DNA of 38,678 nucleotides from an uncultured Cellvibrionales bacterium (GCA_913050115.1 CAJWZU010000026.1:1-38678), one strand, 5' to 3'. Shown: positions 1-8,707, numbered from the stretch's first letter. Translations and numbers: made by a program. Notes: generated by a model not told the origin, from the sequence alone.

Positions 1-1459
1 CGCTGACGCTAATATAAACCGGCTGGCCGACTTCAATGTCGGTCACCACGCCACGAAGAGTAGCCTGCATAGCTTCAAGAAGTGTGTAAATACCGTCGTT
101 AGTAGGATCGACAAACTCGGCGGCGATGGCTGCGGTTTGGTCGATGATGCGATTGAGTGAGGCGTCGACACGTTCACCGGCAAGGTTACTCACCTCAGCG
201 GTAATTATTAAAGGACCATCGGCAAGGCCTGACGTATTTATCCCGTTCACGCTCCAAGTATGATTGACAGCAGTGGCTTCGGCTGTCAGAAATGTGCCAA
301 AAGCGTCAGTAATAGTGACGGTAACGATTTGTCCGTCTTCGACATTAAACAGTGTGCCAAAGTAGAGTTGATTAGATGATTCAAACTGGTTGTAAACGTC
401 GTCGTCAAATTGGCCGTCAGTGTCGGGGTTTTCAAGGGTGATACGAGGGCTGAGCGCAAGCTCAATATTATTATCAATTTCGGCCGGATTGCCTGCTATA
501 TCAATAGTTTCGGCATGAAGTTGCAGTTTTCCCTCAGCTAGGTTGCTGAGGTCGGCGGTAATACTCCAATTTCCATCCGCGTCGAGACTGGAGTTAAAGT
601 TGAGGCGAGTGCCGGTATTATCGGTAATGAGGACAAGTACTTCGGCACCGGTTTGAACATACTCAAATTGTCCATAAAGTTTTGCGGCAGGAGCTTCAAA
701 TAGATCGACCACAGTGTCCGCGCCGGTATCGATCGCAATGTCAACGCCTTGGGCGAGAGTGTCTTTCACACTACTGCTGCTGCTCGTGACAAAGTTTCCA
801 TAGATGTCGCGGGCGGTGGCGGTGGCGCTAAAGGCGCCTTCGGCTAGTGCAGACAAGTTTTCGCTAGGTAGCGACCAGGCATTGTTAAAAGTATTGCTTT
901 GGGCGCTAAAGGTTTGTCCTTGGCTGTCGGTTAGCACTATCTCGATGAGCCAGCTATCAGCAAGATTGGCGGTGGTGCCGCTGAAGCTTACGCCGGGGTT
1001 TTCAAATCGGTTGACGAAGTTGTCAATTAAGTTGTCGTCGTCATCGATAGCAATACTAACGCTAGCGTCGGGGTCTAATCTGCCGACGGGGCTGTCGGAA
1101 TATTGCGTTGTGGCAGTGGGGGTGTCGGGTAGGCCATAGGTTTGGAAGCCGGCAGTGGCGAGACCCTCGTCACCAGTTCGGCTGATAGGGCTGAAGATAT
1201 TCACCAAAGTGCTACCGCTGCTATCTGCACTGCTGCTATTGCTGTTGCCGATACTCGCCAGGGAATTACTCGCCAGCGGGCTGTTACTCAGAGAAAGGTC
1301 GGGTAACTGCGCAGCAATATCACCAGCGTTGAAATCTTTGAGGCTTATAATCTCCACGTTATCGGGGATGATTTCTCCCGTCTGCAGGGGAGACATTTTG
1401 CCATTGGCAAACAGCTTCCAAATCTGGCCGTCTATTTCTATGTATATAACGTCTGCCAT
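1..1459 (-). CDS. Large Ig-like-repeat surface protein / adhesin, N-terminal part (truncated by window edge)
   Basis: The minus strand is open without a stop from ATG at 1459 to the window edge, giving 486 codons; the C-terminus lies outside. A distinct N-terminal module (residues 1–50, starting MADVIYIEIDGQIWKLF) is followed by a Ser/Asn-rich linker (about 55–85). Four similar repeats then start near residues 131, 238, 337 and 443, a period of about 99–107. Each repeat begins with a beta-strand and Asp-rich turn, then a phrase like NRFEN, LFEAP or QFESS, and ends with a DIAGN-type turn, as in bacterial Ig-like (Big/BapA) repeats. There is no N-terminal signal peptide, which fits type I-secreted RTX/BapA-like adhesins whose export signal is C-terminal. 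A probable ribosome site (AAGGA) lies 10 nt before the ATG. It is divergent from nrdR. Adhesion or biofilm function is inferred. Short ORFs on the plus strand here are shadows. Confidence 0.85.
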   Translation of the reverse strand, partial: MADVIYIEIDGQIWKLFANGKMSPLQTGEIIPDNVEIISLKDFNAGDIAAQLPDLSLSNSPLASNSLASIGNSNSSSADSSGSTLVNIFSPISRTGDEGLATAGFQTYGLPDTPTATTQYSDSPVGRLDPDASVSIAIDDDDNLIDNFVNRFENPGVSFSGTTANLADSWLIEIVLTDSQGQTFSAQSNTFNNAWSLPSENLSALAEGAFSATATARDIYGNFVTSSSSSVKDTLAQGVDIAIDTGADTVVDLFEAPAAKLYGQFEYVQTGAEVLVLITDNTGTRLNFNSSLDADGNWSITADLSNLAEGKLQLHAETIDIAGNPAEIDNNIELALSPRITLENPDTDGQFDDDVYNQFESSNQLYFGTLFNVEDGQIVTVTITDAFGTFLTAEATAVNHTWSVNGINTSGLADGPLIITAEVSNLAGERVDASLNRIIDQTAAIAAEFVDPTNDGIYTLLEAMQATLRGVVTDIEVGQPVYISVS

Positions 1460-1633
1460 GTCCCGATTATCCTTTATTGGTGTTAGTGAGCCGGCAGTGA
1501 TACTTACTCATATTATGCATCATTTGGGTTGTTTAATTATTGGTATTATTGCGCATGGCACATTTTTATAAGCCCTTGGTAAGTATTTGCATTCCACTAA
1601 GTGGTTGCTCTGGTGCTAACGGCGTTCGAATTA

Positions 1634-1642
1634 TGCTAAAAT
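1634..1642 (+). promoter_or_regulatory. Extended -10 promoter candidate for nrdR
   Basis: TG-C-TAAAAT is an extended -10 element 33 bp before the nrdR ATG. The -35 region (about 1614–1619) is poor, as is common for extended -10 promoters. A GGAG at 1661–1664 can serve as ribosome site. No NrdR-box pair was seen here. Confidence 0.4.
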
Positions 1643-1674
1643 GCCGAGTATTTTAAGCTTGGAGCGCGCCTTTC

Positions 1675-2136
1675 ATGCACTGCCCCTTCTGCAGCACTGA
1701 TGAAACTAAAGTTATAGATTCGCGTCTAGTCGCCGAGGGCGAGCAGGTGCGACGTCGGCGTCAGTGTACGGTGTGCAACGAGCGCTTTACCACTTATGAG
1801 ATGGCTGAGCTGCTGATGCCGGCGCTGATTAAGCAGGACGGTACCCGCGAGCCCTTTAACGAGGAGAAGTTACGTGCCGGTTTGACCCGTTCGCTGGAGA
1901 AACGCCCCGTTAGTCTCGATAAAATTGAAGCGGCCATTGCCCACATTAAGCGCAAGCTTCAGGCCACTGGCGAGCGCGAAGTGAAATCGCTGCTGGTGGG
2001 TGAAACCGTGATGGAACAGCTGCGCTTGCTCGACGAGGTCGCTTACGTGCGTTTTGCTTCTGTGTACCGCAGTTTTCAGGATCTCGATGAATTCAGGGCA
2101 GAGATTGACAAGCTTGAACGCCAGCCAGACATTTAA
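1675..2136 (+). CDS. nrdR: Transcriptional repressor NrdR
   Basis: NrdR is the ATP/dATP-sensing repressor of ribonucleotide reductase genes. The 153-residue length is typical. The N-terminal zinc ribbon uses C3/C6 (CPFC) and C31/C34 (CTVC) with the basic RRRRQC segment between them. The ATP-cone follows at about residues 49–139 (starting with the conserved [11 protein letters not shown]-type strand). It starts at an ATG with GGAG 11 nt upstream. It is the first gene of a plus-strand run and its stop lies 13 bp before ribD. nrdR–ribD pairing is common in Proteobacteria. nrdR likely shares a transcript with the riboflavin genes. Confidence 0.97.
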   Translation: MHCPFCSTDETKVIDSRLVAEGEQVRRRRQCTVCNERFTTYEMAELLMPALIKQDGTREPFNEEKLRAGLTRSLEKRPVSLDKIEAAIAHIKRKLQATGEREVKSLLVGETVMEQLRLLDEVAYVRFASVYRSFQDLDEFRAEIDKLERQPDI

Positions 2137-2149
2137 TAGAGAGCAGTTG

Positions 2150-3292
2150 ATGTTTACTTTACCCAGATCCGATGACAACCAATATATGGCTCGTGCCCTG
2201 CGCTTGGCCGAACGTGGCTTGTACACGACTATGCCCAATCCTTTGGTGGGTTGCGTGTTGGTCAAAGCCGATAAGGTTGTCGGCGAAGGTTGGCATCTGC
2301 GCGCAGGTGAAGGTCACGCCGAAGTAAATGCCTTGGCTGCCGCGGGTACTGGCGCTAAAGGTGCCACGGCTTATGTGACATTAGAACCCTGTAGTCACAC
2401 TGGGAAAACTGGTCCCTGTGCGCAGGCGTTAATCGATGCGGGTATTGAACGGGTAGTGTACGGCATGGAAGACCCGAATCCGCTGGTAGCGGGTCGCGGT
2501 TTGGATTTGCTCGATGCGGCCGGTATAGAAGTTTCTGGCGCTTTAATGGAGGAGTCGGCACGCGCTTTAAATCGAGGTTTTATTCATCGCATGCAGAGTG
2601 GCTTGCCGCGCGTGACCAGTAAATCGGCCATGAGTTTAGATGGACGCACGGCTATGGCCTCGGGTGAGAGTAAGTGGATTACCAATCCTAAGGCGCGCGC
2701 CGATGTGCAGCGCTTGCGTGCCCGCAGTTGTGCTCTGATTACCGGTGTCGATACCATTTTGTTCGACCATCCACAGTACACTGTGCGCGCAGCGGAGCTC
2801 GGTTTAGCGGCAGAAGAAGCCAAGCTTGCCGCCGCTAAACAGCCGCTGCGAGTGATTGTCGATTCTAGTCTGCGCCTGCCGCAAAAATCCTTGATCTTGC
2901 AGGGCGGTGGTCGAATTCTGCTGGTGCACAACAATGCCGATGCGGCTTTGTGTGAGGGGTGGCCGGATCGGGTCGAGCTCTTGTCGCTGCCGGGCAAAGG
3001 TCTGCACGAGGGTCGTGTGGATTTGCTCGCCCTGCTTAAAGAGTTGGCTAAACGCGAATGCAATGAAGTGTTGCTGGAAGCGGGTGCTACTTTGAGTGGC
3101 GGCTTTATGCGCCGTGGACTAGTTGATGAGCTGGTCGTATATTTAGCAGCGACACTGATGGGCAGTGCTGCCAGACCTCTGTTTGAACTACCGCTGGATA
3201 CCATGGCGGGCAAGTTAGAGTTGAAAATCACCGATGTCAGAGCTGTAGGCGACGACTGGAAAATTACCGCTGTGCCGGATAAGGAGGCATAA
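2150..3292 (+). CDS. ribD: Bifunctional diaminohydroxyphosphoribosylaminopyrimidine deaminase / 5-amino-6-(5-phosphoribosylamino)uracil reductase
   Basis: RibD catalyses the deaminase and reductase steps after GTP cyclohydrolase II in riboflavin synthesis. It has 380 residues from ATG 2150. The deaminase domain (about 1–145) shows MPNPLVG and the zinc ligands H56 (HAE, with E58 as proton shuttle), C81 (PCSH) and C90 (GPC). The RibD_C reductase domain (about 150–375) begins with PRVTSKSAMSLDGRTA. The reading frame opens further upstream (2054), but that extension lies inside nrdR and is not family-like. ATG 2150 follows GAGAGCAG and starts right before the conserved deaminase fold. It is followed 3 bp later by ribE. 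Confidence 0.96.
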   Translation: MFTLPRSDDNQYMARALRLAERGLYTTMPNPLVGCVLVKADKVVGEGWHLRAGEGHAEVNALAAAGTGAKGATAYVTLEPCSHTGKTGPCAQALIDAGIERVVYGMEDPNPLVAGRGLDLLDAAGIEVSGALMEESARALNRGFIHRMQSGLPRVTSKSAMSLDGRTAMASGESKWITNPKARADVQRLRARSCALITGVDTILFDHPQYTVRAAELGLAAEEAKLAAAKQPLRVIVDSSLRLPQKSLILQGGGRILLVHNNADAALCEGWPDRVELLSLPGKGLHEGRVDLLALLKELAKRECNEVLLEAGATLSGGFMRRGLVDELVVYLAATLMGSAARPLFELPLDTMAGKLELKITDVRAVGDDWKITAVPDKEA

Positions 3293-3295
3293 AAA

Positions 3296-3952
3296 ATGTT
3301 TACTGGAATTATTGAAGCCGTTGGTACTTTAGTGGCCGTCGAGCCTAAAAATGGCGACTTGCGTCTGCGGATAAAAACCAATGATTTGGATTTGTTGGAT
3401 GTGCATCTGGGCGACTCTATCGCTACCAATGGTGTCTGTTTAACGGTGGTTAATCTGCCGGGCGACGGCTATTGGGCTGATGTGTCGGTGGAAACTTTAG
3501 ACAACACTACTCTGCGTGAGTGGAAGATTGGTATGCGCATCAATTTGGAAAAATCGCTGACACCGCAGACTCGCCTCGGCGGTCATATGGTCTCGGGCCA
3601 TGTCGACGCTGTTGGCGAAGTGGTATCGCGCTGCAAAGATGCGCGCTCTGAGCGCTTTCGTATTCGCGCGCCCAAAGCGTTGGCAAAGTATATCGCCCAT
3701 AAAGGCTCGATTACCATCGACGGTACTAGTCTGACGGTCAATGCTATTGATGGCGCCGAGTTTGAACTGAATATTGTGCCTCACACTATCGCTAACACCG
3801 TAATGTGTGATTATTCCTGTGGCTCTAAGGTGAACCTGGAAGTCGATTTAATCGCCCGTTATCTGGAGCGTCTACTATTAGGTGACAAGGCGGCGGAGCC
3901 CGCTAAGTCAGGAATGACTGTGGAGTTTTTAGCCGAACATGGGTTTGGTTAA
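3296..3952 (+). CDS. ribE: Riboflavin synthase, alpha subunit
   Basis: Dismutates two 6,7-dimethyl-8-ribityllumazine molecules to riboflavin and the pyrimidinedione. It has 218 residues with the hallmark MFTGIIE start and two lumazine-binding barrels: residues 1–about 97, and from LGGHMVSGHVDAVG (about 97) to about 190. A short C-terminal helical tail (ERLLLG) mediates trimerisation in the family. GGAGG lies 8 nt before the ATG. It sits 3 bp after ribD and 59 bp before ribBA. E. coli literature calls this gene ribC and others ribE. Confidence 0.96.
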   Translation: MFTGIIEAVGTLVAVEPKNGDLRLRIKTNDLDLLDVHLGDSIATNGVCLTVVNLPGDGYWADVSVETLDNTTLREWKIGMRINLEKSLTPQTRLGGHMVSGHVDAVGEVVSRCKDARSERFRIRAPKALAKYIAHKGSITIDGTSLTVNAIDGAEFELNIVPHTIANTVMCDYSCGSKVNLEVDLIARYLERLLLGDKAAEPAKSGMTVEFLAEHGFG

Positions 3953-3968
3953 TTTAAAGTAAAAATGA

Positions 3969-3987
3969 GCTAGGGCACTGCCCTAGC
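3969..3987. other. 19-bp palindrome between ribE and ribBA
   Basis: GCTAGGGCA–C–TGCCCTAGC is a perfect inverted repeat (9-bp arms, one central base), 25 bp before the ribBA start. As RNA it would be an 8-bp stem with a tiny loop. No T tract follows, so it does not look like an intrinsic terminator. An mRNA-processing hairpin or a DNA operator are both possible. Confidence 0.5.
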
Positions 3988-4011
3988 GTGTCAGAATAAG
4001 AGATAAAGTTG

Positions 4012-5136
4012 ATGACCGAGATGAAGCTAAACACCATCGAAGAGCTAATCGATGACATCCGTCAGGGCAAAATGGTTGTGCTGATGGACGATGAGGATCG
4101 CGAGAATGAAGGTGATCTGATTATGGCGGCCGAGCAGGTGCGCCCCGAAGACATCAACTTTATGGCTACCCATGCCCGCGGTTTGATCTGCCTGACCCTG
4201 AGCGAGGAACGCTGCAAGCTGTTGGAGCTTCCGCTGATGGTATCGGACAATAACGCCGCTCATTCAACTAACTTTACCGTCTCTATTGAAGCGGCCGAGG
4301 GTGTGACCACGGGTATTAGTGCCGCCGACCGTGCTCGCACCATTCGCACAGCTGTAGGGCGCGATGTTGAGGCTCGCGATATAGTGCAGCCAGGGCACAT
4401 TTTTCCGCTGATGGCTCAGCCCGGTGGTGTTTTGAGCCGCGCCGGTCACACCGAAGCCGGCTGCGACTTGGCGCGTCTAGCGGGCTTTGATGCCTCCGCT
4501 GCGATTGTTGAAATTATGAACGAAGACGGTACTATGGCGCGCCGTCCCGATCTGGAAGTTTTTGCTCGCGAGCACGATCTGAAAATTGGCACCATCGCCG
4601 ATATGATTCACTACCGCTCGGTAAAAGAGAAAACCGTGGTGTGTATCAATCAGCGCAGCGTTGAAACCGAATTTGGCCCCTTTGAGCTGCGTACCTACCG
4701 TGATGAAGCCCGTGGTGGGCTGCACTTTGTGATTAGCCGCGGTATCGTTAAGAACGAGGATGCCACGCTGGTGCGTGTGCATGTACTCGACAGTGCTCGT
4801 GATTTGCTGGCGCTGGAGCGTCCTGAATCCGCCGGAGGCAAGTCTTGGACTTACCGCAGTGCGTTGAAAAAGGTCAATGACGAGGGCGCAGGTATAGTAG
4901 TGCTAATTTGCCACGGTCAAAGCAGTACGGAAATTGAAGAGAGTATCGATTGGATGCTGAGCGGTAAGAAGAGGCGCCCGAGCCAAGATGCTGTGTACAA
5001 ACAAGTTGGTACTGGCTCGCAGATCCTTAAAGATCTGGGCGTTAAAAAGATGAAGCTGATGTCGGCGCCGATGAAGTTCTCGGCCCTGTCGGGTTTCGAT
5101 CTGGAAGTGGTCGAACACGTTATTTGCGAAGACTAA
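4012..5136 (+). CDS. ribBA: 3,4-dihydroxy-2-butanone-4-phosphate synthase with a degenerate GTP cyclohydrolase II-like domain (RibBX type)
   Basis: The N-terminal RibB domain (about 1–202) makes the four-carbon unit of riboflavin from ribulose 5-phosphate. Its acidic loop [10 protein letters not shown] (26–35) and HTEAGCD (146–152) are intact. The second half (about 208–374) resembles GTP cyclohydrolase II, but where RibA has three zinc cysteines ([14 protein letters not shown] type) this protein reads [16 protein letters not shown], with no cysteine. The cyclohydrolase activity is therefore probably lost, as in the RibBX variant known from Proteobacteria. A separate intact ribA lies at 8708. 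A TTG three bases upstream is open, but ATG 4012 is the better start. 374 residues. Confidence 0.94.
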   Translation: MTEMKLNTIEELIDDIRQGKMVVLMDDEDRENEGDLIMAAEQVRPEDINFMATHARGLICLTLSEERCKLLELPLMVSDNNAAHSTNFTVSIEAAEGVTTGISAADRARTIRTAVGRDVEARDIVQPGHIFPLMAQPGGVLSRAGHTEAGCDLARLAGFDASAAIVEIMNEDGTMARRPDLEVFAREHDLKIGTIADMIHYRSVKEKTVVCINQRSVETEFGPFELRTYRDEARGGLHFVISRGIVKNEDATLVRVHVLDSARDLLALERPESAGGKSWTYRSALKKVNDEGAGIVVLICHGQSSTEIEESIDWMLSGKKRRPSQDAVYKQVGTGSQILKDLGVKKMKLMSAPMKFSALSGFDLEVVEHVICED

Positions 5137-5217
5137 GAACGCAAAGGCGAGAGGCAAAACCCACAATATTACCCGCGTCTCGCGGAAATTATAAATTTAT
5201 AGAATCGAGAGCTAAGC

Positions 5218-5688
5218 ATGTCTAACTACACAGTAATTGAAGGCGATTTCGTTAATACCTCTGGCAAGTACGCGCTGATCGTTAGTCGCTGGAACAGCTT
5301 TGTAGTTGAGGCGCTCAAAGATGGCGCTCTCGACACTTTGCGTCGTCAAGGTGTAAAAGATGAAGACATCACCATTTATTATGCACCTGGCGCATTTGAA
5401 TTCCCGCTGGTGGCGCAAAAGATCGCCTCGACCAAAAAATTTGATGCCATTATCGCTCTCGGTGCGGTAATTCGCGGCGGTACTCCGCACTTTGAATATG
5501 TGGCGGGCGAGTGCACCAAAGGCTTGGCGCAAGTGTCTATGGATTCCGGCATTCCAGTAACCTTCGGGGTGTTGACTGTTGATTCTATCGAGCAGGCTAT
5601 TGAACGCTCCGGCACCAAGGCCGGCAACAAAGGCTGTGAAGCTGCGCATACCGCTCTAGAAATGGTGTCCCTCTTTTCCAAGGTATAA
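5218..5688 (+). CDS. ribH: 6,7-dimethyl-8-ribityllumazine synthase
   Basis: Condenses the RibD-pathway pyrimidine with DHBP to form lumazine, the substrate of RibE. It has 156 residues. Typical segments are IVSRWNSF near the N-terminus, the substrate loop [10 protein letters not shown] (about residues 58–67), and [14 protein letters not shown], holding the catalytic His. The C-terminal [13 protein letters not shown] helix closes the active site. It follows ribBA after 81 bp and precedes nusB, the usual ribH–nusB order of Gammaproteobacteria. The 165-bp gap to nusB contains an AT-rich inverted repeat (GTGTAT…ATACAC, 5736–5752) of unknown role. Confidence 0.97.
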   Translation: MSNYTVIEGDFVNTSGKYALIVSRWNSFVVEALKDGALDTLRRQGVKDEDITIYYAPGAFEFPLVAQKIASTKKFDAIIALGAVIRGGTPHFEYVAGECTKGLAQVSMDSGIPVTFGVLTVDSIEQAIERSGTKAGNKGCEAAHTALEMVSLFSKV

Positions 5689-5853
5689 GCGTGTCCTGTG
5701 CCTGTGAGCTTCGGCGATGCGGTGCTCGAATCACTGTGTATTATATATACACTCAGATTCTGCACTCTCCATCTTCTTGTTCACGGCAAGATGCCATCGC
5801 TTTTTCTTTTGGAAAGCGGTACTAGCAATTGAAATCGAAATCGAGATTAAACA

Positions 5854-6300
5854 ATGAACGTATCCCCCGCAATGCGCCGCAAGGCTCGCCACTACGCTAT
5901 GCAGTCGCTGTACCAGTGGCATATGGCCGGTGCCAGTCTCAATGTAATTGAAGCTGAATACAAAAATGACAATGACATGAGCAAGGTCGATGTCGGATAC
6001 TTTCACGAACTGTTGCACAATACGGCCAAGAACTTGGGTGCTATTGAAGCCTTGTTTGGTCCGCATTTGCAGGAGCGTTCGATCGCAGAACTGGACCCGA
6101 TCACCATGGCGCTGCTGCGTATGTCCACTTATGAACTTAAGTATCGTCTGGATGTACCCTACAAAGTGGTGATTAACGAATCTGTGACGCTGGCGAAAAA
6201 ATTTGGCGCTACCGACGCGCATAAATTCATCAATGGCGTACTCGATGGCACTGCTGCGGTTACACGTAAAGTTGAAGTTGCTGCTGATCGAAAGCGTTAA
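5854..6300 (+). CDS. nusB: Transcription antitermination factor NusB
   Basis: NusB binds boxA RNA together with S10 (NusE) during rRNA antitermination. It has 148 residues and is all-helical. It shows the characteristic RRKARHYAMQSLYQWHMAG start and the C-terminal segment YKVVINESVTLAKKFG followed by KFINGVLDG. Most family members are about 135–165 residues. It starts at ATG 5854 after ribH and ends 24 bp before a strong intrinsic terminator. Confidence 0.96.
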   Translation: MNVSPAMRRKARHYAMQSLYQWHMAGASLNVIEAEYKNDNDMSKVDVGYFHELLHNTAKNLGAIEALFGPHLQERSIAELDPITMALLRMSTYELKYRLDVPYKVVINESVTLAKKFGATDAHKFINGVLDGTAAVTRKVEVAADRKR

Positions 6301-6323
6301 TAAGGAGCTTCTTAGCACCTATT

Positions 6324-6350
6324 AAATACCCGGTTCCGCCGGGTATTTTT
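6324..6350 (+). terminator. Intrinsic terminator after nusB
   Basis: A perfect 10-bp stem (AAATACCCGG / CCGGGTATTT) with loop TTCCG, running into five Ts. It lies between the nusB stop and the thiL ATG (6375), so thiL-pgpA transcription needs read-through or a promoter inside nusB. Confidence 0.85.
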
Positions 6351-6374
6351 GTATTAAAAAAAAGGTTCTTGTGA

Positions 6375-7334
6375 ATGGCCATCGGTGAGTTCGATTTAAT
6401 TAAATGTTATTTTGAACGCAGCGCGTCTAGCGCAGGCGTGGAGCTGGGAATTGGCGACGACTGTGCGCTGTTGGATGTACCAGCGGGCAAGCATTTGGCG
6501 GTGTCGATGGATACTCTGGTGGCCGGCGTACATTTTCCTGCCGATGCCAGCTCTCGGCTGATTGCTGAGCGTGCCCTGCGCGTAAACTTGAGTGATCTTG
6601 CCGCTATGGGCGCCGAGCCGCTGTGGTTTACCCTAGGGCTGACACTACCGGAGCCTAACCCTGATTGGTTAGAAAATTTCAGTGTTGGTTTGTTTGCCGC
6701 CGCCGATGAATTTAATTGTGTGTTGGTCGGTGGTGATACGACCCGCGGCCCATTGAGTATGACTCTTCAAGTTCACGGCGCGGTCGACAGTAAAAATGCC
6801 TTGCGGCGCTCGGGCGCTCGTATAGGTGACCTAGTCTGTGTCACGGGTTGTCTAGGCGATGGCGCCGCGGCGTTGGCGGTTATTCAAGATAAGTTGTGGC
6901 CGGGTGAGGATGCTCGTGAGTATTTACTGGACCGTTTTTATAGGCCGAGACCACAATTAGTTGAAGGGCAGCTGTTACTTGGCGTGGCCTCCGCGGCGCT
7001 GGACATCTCCGATGGTCTTATTGCCGATTTAGGGCATATTTGTGAGTGCAGTAATGTCGGCGCTATAGTTGATATCGAACGCTTGCCGCTATCGAGTGCG
7101 ATGCGCGCCAATGTTAGCGTTATGCAAGCCAATACTTGGGCATTGGCCGGTGGGGATGACTATCAACTCTGTTTTACCTTACCGCCAGCCAAGCAGCTTG
7201 CTTTGCAGACACTTATTGATAGCGGCCAGCTGCAGGCGACGATTGTCGGCGAGATAGTTTCGGGTAGCGGCGTGATATGCCGCAGTGAGGGGGTCGAAGT
7301 TAATTTATCCGCAACAGGTTACAATCATTTTTAA
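6375..7334 (+). CDS. thiL: Thiamine-monophosphate kinase
   Basis: ThiL phosphorylates thiamine monophosphate to the active cofactor thiamine diphosphate using ATP. It has 319 residues, the normal length. Metal- and nucleotide-binding features are G27-D28-D29 (GIGDDCAL), D46-T47 in SMDTLV, and GGDTTRG (119–125). A later LDISDGLIADLGHI segment is typical of the AIR-synthase/PurM fold C-terminal half. The ATG lies only 24 bp after the nusB terminator with AAAGG as ribosome site. nusB–thiL–pgpA is a widespread gammaproteobacterial order. Confidence 0.96.
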   Translation: MAIGEFDLIKCYFERSASSAGVELGIGDDCALLDVPAGKHLAVSMDTLVAGVHFPADASSRLIAERALRVNLSDLAAMGAEPLWFTLGLTLPEPNPDWLENFSVGLFAAADEFNCVLVGGDTTRGPLSMTLQVHGAVDSKNALRRSGARIGDLVCVTGCLGDGAAALAVIQDKLWPGEDAREYLLDRFYRPRPQLVEGQLLLGVASAALDISDGLIADLGHICECSNVGAIVDIERLPLSSAMRANVSVMQANTWALAGGDDYQLCFTLPPAKQLALQTLIDSGQLQATIVGEIVSGSGVICRSEGVEVNLSATGYNHF

Positions 7335-7357
7335 CCGCTTAATCTAAGAAAAGTATT

Positions 7358-7873
7358 ATGAGCTCAATCAATACTCCCACCTTTAAACAGTTGTTTAGCC
7401 ATCCAACCCATTTTTGGGCTTTCGGCTTTGGTTCTGGTCTCGCACCTAAGGCGCCGGGCACCTTTGGCACATTGGCCGCGGTACCCATTTATGTGTTGAT
7501 TCAGGATTGGTCACTGTGGTTTTATTTACCCTTTGTACTGCTGACCTACGCTATTGGGGTATGGTTTTGCGATCGCTCCAGCAAAGATCTCGGTGTGCAC
7601 GATCACGGAGGCATTGTCTGGGATGAGATGGTCGGCTATTGGCTAACCATGTTGTTAGCCCCCAAGGGCTGGCTGTGGATTTTACTGGGTTTTGTGTTAT
7701 TTCGTGTTTTTGATATATTTAAGCCTTGGCCTATAGGTCCAGTGGATGAAAAAATTCACGGTGGCATGGGCATTATGCTGGATGATGTGCTGGCGGCAGT
7801 TTATGCTGGTATTGGGGTACAGGCGCTAGCTTGGTATTTTCAAGCGGGTATATTTACTGTCCCTGTTTTTTAA
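7358..7873 (+). CDS. pgpA: Phosphatidylglycerophosphatase A
   Basis: An inner-membrane phosphatase that converts phosphatidylglycerophosphate to phosphatidylglycerol. It has 171 residues with several membrane helices. Family motifs are GLAPKAPGTFGTL near residue 29, the acidic GGIVWDEMVGYW motif (about residues 84–95), and RVFDIFKPWPI. It follows thiL by 23 bp and precedes the protease gene by 15 bp, so these three are probably co-transcribed. Confidence 0.95.
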   Translation: MSSINTPTFKQLFSHPTHFWAFGFGSGLAPKAPGTFGTLAAVPIYVLIQDWSLWFYLPFVLLTYAIGVWFCDRSSKDLGVHDHGGIVWDEMVGYWLTMLLAPKGWLWILLGFVLFRVFDIFKPWPIGPVDEKIHGGMGIMLDDVLAAVYAGIGVQALAWYFQAGIFTVPVF

Positions 7874-7888
7874 ACAAAGGGCGACTAA

Positions 7889-8527
7889 ATGTTGCGAATA
7901 TTTTTTTTGCTGAATATTTTTTTATTGTCTGCAGGGCTTCAGGCCGCGCCTTCTGTACAGGTTAAAGGTTTGATTGGCGGCAGCGCGGTGTTGCTGATTG
8001 ATGGTCAGCAACGTCTTTTAAAAGTGGGCAAGACCAGTCCCGAGGGCGTATTGCTAATTGCAGCCGACACCAAGGGCGCACTGTTAGAGATTGATGGTGA
8101 ACGTCATTTTTTAACCCTCTCGAATCGTATCGGCGGCACCTATAAAAAGACATCGGCAGCTGAAGTGCGCCTCGCCAGTGGTCATGGCGGCCACTATGTC
8201 ACCCCGGCGCGTATTAATAACCGCCCCGTGCAGGTAATGCTTGATACCGGCGCTACGTCGGTGGCGATGAATATGCAAATGGCGCAGCAGTTAGGTATAA
8301 ATTATCGCGCTGGCCGCAAGACTAGCGTTGCTACTGCTAATGGCATAGCGGATTCTTTCGACGTTATGCTCGACAGTGTCACTGTGGGTAGCGTGCGGAT
8401 TAATCATGTCGCCGCCACGATAATAGTGGGCGACTCTCCCACTATTATATTACTGGGAAACAGCTACTTGAGTCGTGTCAATATGTGGCGTGATGAGGGT
8501 GTTATGGTGTTACAGTCAAAGCTTTGA
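7889..8527 (+). CDS. Secreted retropepsin-like aspartic protease (clan AA, TIGR02281-like)
   Basis: It has 212 residues. Residues 1–20 form a signal peptide (LRIFFLLNIFLLSAGLQAA), so it is periplasmic. The N-terminal part (about 22–90) is a small beta domain with no assigned role. From about residue 95 it has a retropepsin fold with the single catalytic aspartate D119 in MLDTGATSVAM (hydrophobic-DTGA-T/S). A later IILLGNSYLSRV segment matches the flap/dimer end of the family. One DTG motif per chain means the active enzyme would be a dimer. Its substrate is unknown. It follows pgpA closely. The fold assignment is secure; the physiological role is not. Confidence 0.85.
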   Translation: MLRIFFLLNIFLLSAGLQAAPSVQVKGLIGGSAVLLIDGQQRLLKVGKTSPEGVLLIAADTKGALLEIDGERHFLTLSNRIGGTYKKTSAAEVRLASGHGGHYVTPARINNRPVQVMLDTGATSVAMNMQMAQQLGINYRAGRKTSVATANGIADSFDVMLDSVTVGSVRINHVAATIIVGDSPTIILLGNSYLSRVNMWRDEGVMVLQSKL

Positions 8528-8607
8528 ACTGTCGTAGTTCGTGCTATGTGGCAGTCTGTATTTACCCGGTGACACAGGGTAACGGTAGTACAGTTAAGGC
8601 TCAGTTT

Positions 8608-8637
8608 TAGCCATAAGTGTCTGAACGCGAGTATAAT
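8608..8637 (+). promoter_or_regulatory. Sigma-70 promoter candidate for ribA
   Basis: A consensus -10 TATAAT (8632–8637) is preceded at 18 bp by a partial -35 TAGCCA (8608–8613, four of six matches). It lies 70 bp before the ribA ATG, in the 180-bp gap after the protease gene. No FMN-riboswitch core was recognised in the leader. A small TTACCC…GGGTAA stem lies upstream. Confidence 0.45.
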
Positions 8638-8707
8638 CAGTTTTAGCTCAATCTGAGCTGCCCCTACGCTTCTTTGCAAACCCTGTTTTACTAAGTTGAA
8701 TATCATT

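Noticed and set aside
804-1571. Two plus-strand ORFs of 111 and 138 codons
   Set aside because: They are antisense shadows of the Ig-repeat protein frame on the minus strand, and their low-complexity Ser/Leu-rich translations match no family.
2054-2149. Longer N-terminus for RibD, overlapping nrdR
   Set aside because: The extra 32 residues are the nrdR 3' end read in another frame; the deaminase domain starts just after ATG 2150, which has its own ribosome site.
2584-3429. 281-codon minus-strand ORF
   Set aside because: It lies antisense to ribD and ribE, both with clear conserved motifs; the translation is Ser/Arg-rich with no recognisable domain.
3953-4011. FMN riboswitch in front of ribBA or ribD
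   Set aside because: The conserved RFN core is not present at either gene or before ribA; only a short palindrome is seen.
5731-5752. NrdR box before nusB
   Set aside because: The AT-rich inverted repeat has GTGT…ACAC arms, the reverse of the ACAC…GTGT polarity of NrdR boxes.
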